From: Roseibacillus sp.
Lineage (GTDB): Bacteria > Verrucomicrobiota > Verrucomicrobiia > Verrucomicrobiales > Akkermansiaceae
DNA length: 11,550 nt
Direction: 5' to 3'
NCBI GenBank assembly: GCA_002729275.1
Contig: PBTP01000069.1
Span: 26,328-37,877 of the forward strand
The position numbers were made by a program, and so were the translations under genes. The notes below the pieces were generated by a model. It worked only from the letters and a program-made list of their open reading frames with translations, had not been told where the DNA came from and did no database searches. Shown piece after piece: positions 7,754 through 11,550 of this stretch; within the stretch, counting starts at the first letter, position 1; every line of letters starts with the position of its first letter.

Positions 7754-7784
7754 GTCCAAATGGAATATCGTCCCCATTTTGGAC
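7754..7784 (+). repeat. Inverted repeat after the dehydrogenase stop codon
   Basis: GTCCAAATGG (7754-7763) pairs with CCATTTTGGAC (7774-7784) with a single bulged T and a 10-nt loop, starting two bases after the stop codon. It could form a 3'-end hairpin that stabilises or ends the mRNA. No T-tract follows, so a standard Rho-independent terminator is unlikely. Confidence 0.4.
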
Positions 7785-7792
7785 CGCGGTCC
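7781..7792. repeat. 12-bp perfect palindrome GGACCGCGGTCC
   Basis: The sequence equals its own reverse complement. It shares GGAC (7781-7784) with the preceding hairpin, so the two foldings would exclude each other. A palindrome of this size is expected about three times by chance in a window this long, so it is only a weak candidate for a regulatory site of the downstream phosphatase gene. Confidence 0.25.
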
Positions 7793-7903
7793 CTAATTAG
7801 AGCTAGACTGCACTCGAAATCGGCGGAACCTTGCGGCCCGGGCCCCGCCTGAAGGACTAATAGCAGCGGCGTCAAAACCGTCAGCTGACCCGCACTACTC
7901 GAT

Positions 7904-9229
7904 ATGAAACTCCCTACTATCCTCGCTCTTCTCGCCCTCACGATCACAGCAATAGCCCATCCCGATCACAAGTTGCGTCACTGGGAGCAAGCCAGCCCCG
8001 ATCCAGATCGAATCATCCTGACATGGATGGGAAGTACCGCGACCAGCCAATCCGTCACTTGGCGGACCGATACTTCTGTCAAGGAGGCCTCCGCGGAAAT
8101 CGCGCTTGCCCTCCCCAAGGCGCGGTTCGATGAGGGCGCGAAAAGCTACAAGGCCCGGACCGAGAAGCTCGCACTTGTCGACCCCGCCAAAGTAGTCGTT
8201 CATTACCACTCCGTTGAATTCTCGGAGCTAAAACCAGACACCCTCTATGCTTACAGGGTCGGCAGCGGAGACCGGTGGAGCGAATGGATTCAGTTTCGCA
8301 CCGCCAAGGCCGAAGCCGCACCGTTCTCCTTCCTCTACTTTGGAGACGCCCAGAACTCCATATTGTCATTCTGGTCGCGGATCATCAGGGCCGCCTACAA
8401 GAAGGCTCCTCATGCCGCTTTTTCGATCCATGCAGGCGACCTTGTCAATACTGCCCACAAAGACCGGGAATGGGCTGAATGGTTCAAAGCGGGAGGATGG
8501 ATTCACTCATCCGTGCCCTCGATACCTATTTCGGGAAATCATGAATACACCAACCTTAAGATCGATGGGGTGGATAAGGGTAAGCAACTTGCCATCCAAT
8601 GGCGGTCGCAGTTCTCTCTCCCACCTGCAAGTGATCTGCCCGATTCTCTGGCAGAGACCGTCTACACTCTCACTTATCAGGGAGTTCGGATCATCGCGCT
8701 GAATTCCAACCGGGAGATTGAGGCTCAGGCCAAGTGGCTTGAAAAGGTCCTCTCTAAAAATACTAGCAAGTGGACGGTCGTGACTATGCACCACCCCATG
8801 TTCTCGTCAGGGGCTGGGAGGGACAATTCTCAGAACCGAAAGGTCCTCAAACCGATCATCGACAAATACAAAGTAGATCTCCTCCTACAGGGCCACGATC
8901 ATACCTATGCACGCGGGCACACTCCCCTGCGCATGAGTGATACTGAAAGCAACAAGATCAAGTCACTCTACGTAAACTCGGTTAGCGGACCGAAAATGTA
9001 TGACTTCCGCAAGGATGGGTGGAACACCTATAAGCCCGACGGAGTGCTTCTCGCCAGAAAGGCGGTCAAGACTCCATTCTTCCAGGTGATTGATGTTGAT
9101 GGTGAATGGCTGACCTACCGCGCCTTCATGGCCAACGGTCAACTCTACGATGCTGTCCGCCTTAACAAGCTCGCGGACGGGACCAAGGAGATGCATCCCT
9201 GGAAAGACGAGCTCGGGAAAGAGCGATAA
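7904..9229 (+). CDS. Exported purple-acid-phosphatase-like metallophosphoesterase
   Basis: 441 aa with a Sec signal peptide (residues about 1-18, cleavage near AIA-HP). Residues about 32-135 form the fibronectin-like N-terminal domain of purple acid phosphatases (ILTWMGSTATSQSVTWRTD; ELKPDTLYAYRVGSGD). The calcineurin-like domain follows with all its metal motifs: FGD (146-148), HAGDLVN (176-182), SGNHEY (210-215), MHHP (295-298) and QGHDHTYAR (329-337). In true purple acid phosphatases the Fe(III)-binding Tyr lies three residues after the GD aspartate; here that residue is N182. Substitution there is known among bacterial metallophosphoesterases, so a hydrolase without the purple Fe-tyrosinate centre is the best reading. 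Likely role: phosphate release from phosphomonoesters or diesters outside the cell membrane. ATG 7904 has no obvious Shine-Dalgarno. It converges with the esterase gene across 134 bp. Confidence 0.9.
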   Translation: MKLPTILALLALTITAIAHPDHKLRHWEQASPDPDRIILTWMGSTATSQSVTWRTDTSVKEASAEIALALPKARFDEGAKSYKARTEKLALVDPAKVVVHYHSVEFSELKPDTLYAYRVGSGDRWSEWIQFRTAKAEAAPFSFLYFGDAQNSILSFWSRIIRAAYKKAPHAAFSIHAGDLVNTAHKDREWAEWFKAGGWIHSSVPSIPISGNHEYTNLKIDGVDKGKQLAIQWRSQFSLPPASDLPDSLAETVYTLTYQGVRIIALNSNREIEAQAKWLEKVLSKNTSKWTVVTMHHPMFSSGAGRDNSQNRKVLKPIIDKYKVDLLLQGHDHTYARGHTPLRMSDTESNKIKSLYVNSVSGPKMYDFRKDGWNTYKPDGVLLARKAVKTPFFQVIDVDGEWLTYRAFMANGQLYDAVRLNKLADGTKEMHPWKDELGKER

Positions 9230-9242
9230 ACCACACACAATT

Positions 9243-9292
9243 AAAGGGGCAAAGCATCGTTTAGCAGAACCAACGCCTCCAGCGGCCCCTTT
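9243..9292. repeat. Inverted repeat in convergent spacer
   Basis: AAAGGGGC (9243-9250) and GCCCCTTT (9285-9292) are perfect complements around a 34-nt loop, 14 nt past the phosphatase stop codon. The loop is long for an intrinsic terminator, and no T-run follows beyond the TTT of the arm itself. It may take part in 3'-end formation. Confidence 0.3.
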
Positions 9293-9324
9293 GAGGTGAG
9301 CTCTTACTCTCCGGCGGGGCGCAG

Positions 9325-9361
9325 AAGCTCTCTCCCTCGAGCCGGGGGACTCAGAGAGCTT
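9325..9361. terminator. Possible bidirectional terminator hairpin
   Basis: AAGCTCTCT (9325-9333) and AGAGAGCTT (9353-9361) are perfect 9-bp complements. The loop can pair further through CCC and GGG. It lies between the convergent phosphatase and esterase genes, two bases from the esterase stop codon. Position and stem favour a shared terminator; the missing U-tract on either strand argues for caution. Confidence 0.4.
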
Positions 9362-9363
9362 TG

Positions 9364-11025
9364 CTACCGCCTCTGAAGGTAACTCTCGGCCAGAAAGTTC
9401 CCCAACTGCACGATGCCTTCAGTGGTAATGACAAGCATCTTCTCCTGAGGCGGAAGACCAAAGGCCTTTAGATGAACAAACGCGGGATCTGAGGCTGCGA
9501 CCTCAACCATTTTGCCCACCACATCCAGCTCGTTGAGCTTCTCAACATCGGTCGGGGGCTGCTGGCTCACAAACCACCTCAGACCAGGCTGCTTCAGATC
9601 CTTCCGACTCTCTGCGATGATGGCCTGAACGCGGGCCGGCGCTTCCTTCCGATAAGGAGAAAAGGACATGTCGTTCTCACCCATGTGGTAAAAGATGCCC
9701 GCGACCTCCACCTTGTGCCCCTTCCCCGAAAGTTCCTTGATCGCTTCCTGTACAAACTGGATGAACTTCGGGTAAATGTGCCGGCTCTTTGCCATGCTTC
9801 CCTCCGGCGTCCAGTCGATGATCTGAGACCCGCTGTGGGTGAACTTGGCGATGGCAATGTTCTCTTTGATGGCCTCAGTAAGCGTCCGGGCAAAACTCAA
9901 CTCGGGGCCAAAGGTATCATAATAGCCGGTGAGCCCGAGGGGCTCCCAGCCCACCGAGCGGTGGTATCCTCCGCCAAGATCATATTTGTAAGCTAGCTTG
10001 GGATTATCCCTGAGCAGAGCTGGGCCACCCTTGAGCTTCTCCAGTTCCTGCACGAAAGAACGTTCTCCCTCCATGTTGCGATGCCCGGCAAGGATGAAGA
10101 GCTTTACTGCACTTCCTTTTTTGTAGGGCCATTTTTTCATGGGCCGTGGCTTCTTCAGCTTCAGCCCAATGGCGCGCAGATAGGCATCAGCATAGTTTTC
10201 CCCATGCTGCAGCTGGCCCAGGGTGCCGTAGTGGTAGTGTAGGCCGACTGGCCGTCCAATCTCCGCTCCCACATGAGATGTGGGAACATATTCCGCACGG
10301 AGATCGGTCGACGTGACCTCTCGCTGGCCCCGGCTGATAGCATACATCCGCGGGCGCAGATCCATTCCCCAGATCGTCTTAGTACAGAGCTCCCCGATAT
10401 AAAATTTGAGGTCTGGGACCCCAAGGTCACGTCGCCAACTTGCGAGGAAGCTCTTCAGGTTACGACCGTAGGATTCCATGTAATCCCCGTTAAACATGTC
10501 GTTCTCTCCCTGATGCCACATGAATCCCTCAAGACGATACTTGATGCCCTTTCGTTCCAGCCCAGCCAAGGCCTTCCGGATGGTCTCCAGCGCGAGAGGA
10601 TACATCTTAAACCCGATCGGATTATCTGGATTCCAGTCCCCTCCAAGATGAGTTCCTCCGGCAGCAACCTTGATAATACCGATGGGCGCCTTGATGTGCG
10701 CGGTCACCTTACGGGCAAAACTCAGTTCCGGCCCGACCACGTTGTTAACGTGCTGCAGTGCAACCCAACCATCTGAGCTCTTTTTATTCTCCCGCCCGAT
10801 ACAATAAGTGAAGAGCACCTTCTCCTGCGGATCCTCAAGGCCAGCATACGGGGGAAAGCGTTTGATATCTCCTACTTTCGAATCAGATCCCACCATATTT
10901 GACTGACCTGCAAAGACGAAGACTCGCATCGTCTTTTCGTCCCCGTTGCTCTGCCCCAAGGCCAGCATCGCTGGAGACCAAAGAAGAAGGCAGCAAGCCA
11001 AGGCAGACAGGGAGAGTGGGCTCAT
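9364..11025 (-). CDS. Exported tandem-SASA esterase (sialate O-acetylesterase-like)
   Basis: 553 aa from ATG 11025, which has GGAAG about 5 nt upstream. An in-frame TTG at 11046 would add 7 residues ahead of the signal peptide, so I reject it. The signal peptide spans residues about 1-24. Two copies of the SASA (DUF303, SGNH-type) domain follow. Copy 1 (about 33-288) has FAGQSNM with S42 as nucleophile, GPELSFA (98-104), WHQGENDM (170-177) and a late GLHYHY (261-266) supplying the candidate catalytic His. Copy 2 (about 307-551) keeps GPELSFA (373-379) and YHMGENDM (446-453), but its nucleophile block reads LAGHRNM (R316 instead of Ser) and the late His is missing. Copy 2 is therefore probably inactive, perhaps used for binding or structure. 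Likely role: removal of acetyl groups from polysaccharide or glycoconjugate side chains outside the cytoplasmic membrane; sialic acid itself is not implied. It follows the small lipoprotein gene by 43 bp, probably in one operon. Confidence 0.88.
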   Translation of the reverse strand: MSPLSLSALACCLLLWSPAMLALGQSNGDEKTMRVFVFAGQSNMVGSDSKVGDIKRFPPYAGLEDPQEKVLFTYCIGRENKKSSDGWVALQHVNNVVGPELSFARKVTAHIKAPIGIIKVAAGGTHLGGDWNPDNPIGFKMYPLALETIRKALAGLERKGIKYRLEGFMWHQGENDMFNGDYMESYGRNLKSFLASWRRDLGVPDLKFYIGELCTKTIWGMDLRPRMYAISRGQREVTSTDLRAEYVPTSHVGAEIGRPVGLHYHYGTLGQLQHGENYADAYLRAIGLKLKKPRPMKKWPYKKGSAVKLFILAGHRNMEGERSFVQELEKLKGGPALLRDNPKLAYKYDLGGGYHRSVGWEPLGLTGYYDTFGPELSFARTLTEAIKENIAIAKFTHSGSQIIDWTPEGSMAKSRHIYPKFIQFVQEAIKELSGKGHKVEVAGIFYHMGENDMSFSPYRKEAPARVQAIIAESRKDLKQPGLRWFVSQQPPTDVEKLNELDVVGKMVEVAASDPAFVHLKAFGLPPQEKMLVITTEGIVQLGNFLAESYLQRR

Positions 11026-11068
11026 GATTCTTCCCACGATCCACAAGACGGCCAGCGAGCCAAGGCCT

Positions 11069-11266
11069 TTAGGAGAAAAAATTACCTTCTATTACAGCCT
11101 CCCTGCGAAAGACCTCTGCAATCCTGAGACCCGAATCGGGAACAGCCGCCTTCTGAACTACTGCATCTGGAAGCACAGCATTCTGTTGCAGCTTCTCCCG
11201 CTTTTTGCATCCCGCACACAGGGCGCATAACGAAAGGACCAAAATGAAACTAACGCGTCTGCTCAT
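11069..11266 (-). CDS. Small probable lipoprotein, unknown function
   Basis: 65 aa. The N-terminus has RR followed by a hydrophobic stretch (residues 6-18) ending in CAGC. C20 is the likely lipidated residue, although the -3 position is Cys rather than the usual Leu/Val. The mature part would be only about 46 residues, opening with the basic run KKREK; I recognise no domain. ATG 11266 is preceded by TTGAGG about 10 nt upstream, a usable Shine-Dalgarno. It lies 19 bp after the stop of the partial gene on its right and 43 bp before the esterase gene, so all three are probably cotranscribed. It may be a surface anchor or accessory to a neighbouring secreted protein, but that is inference. The lipoprotein signature makes a chance open frame unlikely, but not impossible. 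Confidence 0.62.
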   Translation of the reverse strand: MSRRVSFILVLSLCALCAGCKKREKLQQNAVLPDAVVQKAAVPDSGLRIAEVFRREAVIEGNFFS

Positions 11267-11285
11267 ACCATTGGTGCCTCAAGAA

Positions 11286-11550
11286 CTACTCCTCACTCAC
11301 ACGAAGAAAGGCCTTCGGCCCAAGAATTGGCGCGAATCGCTGGATGCTTTCTCCTGTACCGGGGATTCCCTCCTCCAAATTTTGCCAGTTGAGCAGGTCG
11401 GTCGAACGCTCCAATTTGTAGGTCTTTCCAATCTCGCTAGGCCATGTGGCAGAGAACATTCCCTCCTGATCAGACTCTCCACTTATCGAAAGACGAATCA
11501 GCATGTCTTCTGCATCCCCAAATCCGTTGGTCACATTGATAGTAATCACT
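11286..11550 (-). CDS. C-terminal part of a secreted protein (verrucomicrobial STDL-W module)
   Basis: The frame is open through the right edge, so only the last 87 residues are seen; a GTG at the edge (11547-11549) is not a convincing start. The visible part is beta-rich. It contains FSATWPSEIGKTYKLE, then RSTDLLNWQNL, then GTGES, and ends in KAFLRVSEE. This fits the C-terminal module of many large secreted Verrucomicrobiota proteins, which I recall with the pattern Y-LE-STDL-W ... GTG ... F-RV. The catalytic or binding part lies outside the window, so the protein's function cannot be told. It stops 19 bp before the small lipoprotein start and appears to lead the minus-strand group ending with the esterase. 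Confidence 0.7.
   Translation of the reverse strand, partial: VITINVTNGFGDAEDMLIRLSISGESDQEGMFSATWPSEIGKTYKLERSTDLLNWQNLEEGIPGTGESIQRFAPILGPKAFLRVSEE

Noticed and set aside
11026..11046. TTG-initiated extension of the esterase
   Set aside because: ATG 11025 has a better ribosome binding site and starts a normal signal peptide.
1..11550. Defence system, prophage, CRISPR array or biosynthetic cluster
   Set aside because: No nuclease, reverse transcriptase, integrase, direct-repeat array or carrier-protein enzyme is visible. The genes are exported hydrolases and common redox enzymes.

Overview
The window looks like a piece of a Verrucomicrobiota (PVC-group) chromosome of moderate GC, roughly mid-50s percent by eye. 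The main clue is the gene fragment at the right edge, which ends in a beta-rich module with the pattern YKLERSTDLLNW ... GTG ... AFLRV. This is a C-terminal signature that I associate with secreted verrucomicrobial proteins. A tandem SASA-type esterase, a DUF3500 protein, a Sec-exported PhoD-like protein and generally weak Shine-Dalgarno sequences fit the same group. The assignment is inference, not proof.

Layout from left to right. (1) Positions 1-386 hold no gene I can support. (2) A plus-strand FdhF/YdeP-family molybdopterin oxidoreductase (387-2657) runs convergently into (3) a minus-strand pair: an unrecognised multi-pass membrane protein (5469-4531), then 19 bp later an exported PhoD-like phosphatase (4511-2670). 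(4) A 148-bp divergent spacer contains a perfect inverted repeat that includes the start codon of the next gene. (5) Three plus-strand genes follow with gaps of 136 and 152 bp: an exported DUF3500 protein (5618-6688), a lactate/malate-type dehydrogenase (6825-7751) and an exported purple-acid-phosphatase-like metallophosphoesterase (7904-9229). (6) These converge on a minus-strand cluster: the C-terminal end of a secreted protein (beyond 11550 to 11286), a 65-aa probable lipoprotein (11266-11069) and a double-domain SASA esterase/SGNH hydrolase (11025-9364).

Most products carry a signal peptide or lie in the membrane. The theme is therefore extracytoplasmic hydrolysis: two unrelated phosphoesterases and one carbohydrate-type acetylesterase. 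Two cytoplasmic redox enzymes sit among them. I see no transposase, integrase, tRNA, rRNA or CRISPR array. I also see no dedicated defence or biosynthetic system. The most interesting points are family members with altered active sites: a second SASA domain without its catalytic Ser, a PAP-like enzyme without the iron-binding Tyr, a PhoD-like enzyme apparently without the iron-binding Cys, and a dehydrogenase with a mixed MDH/LDH specificity loop.
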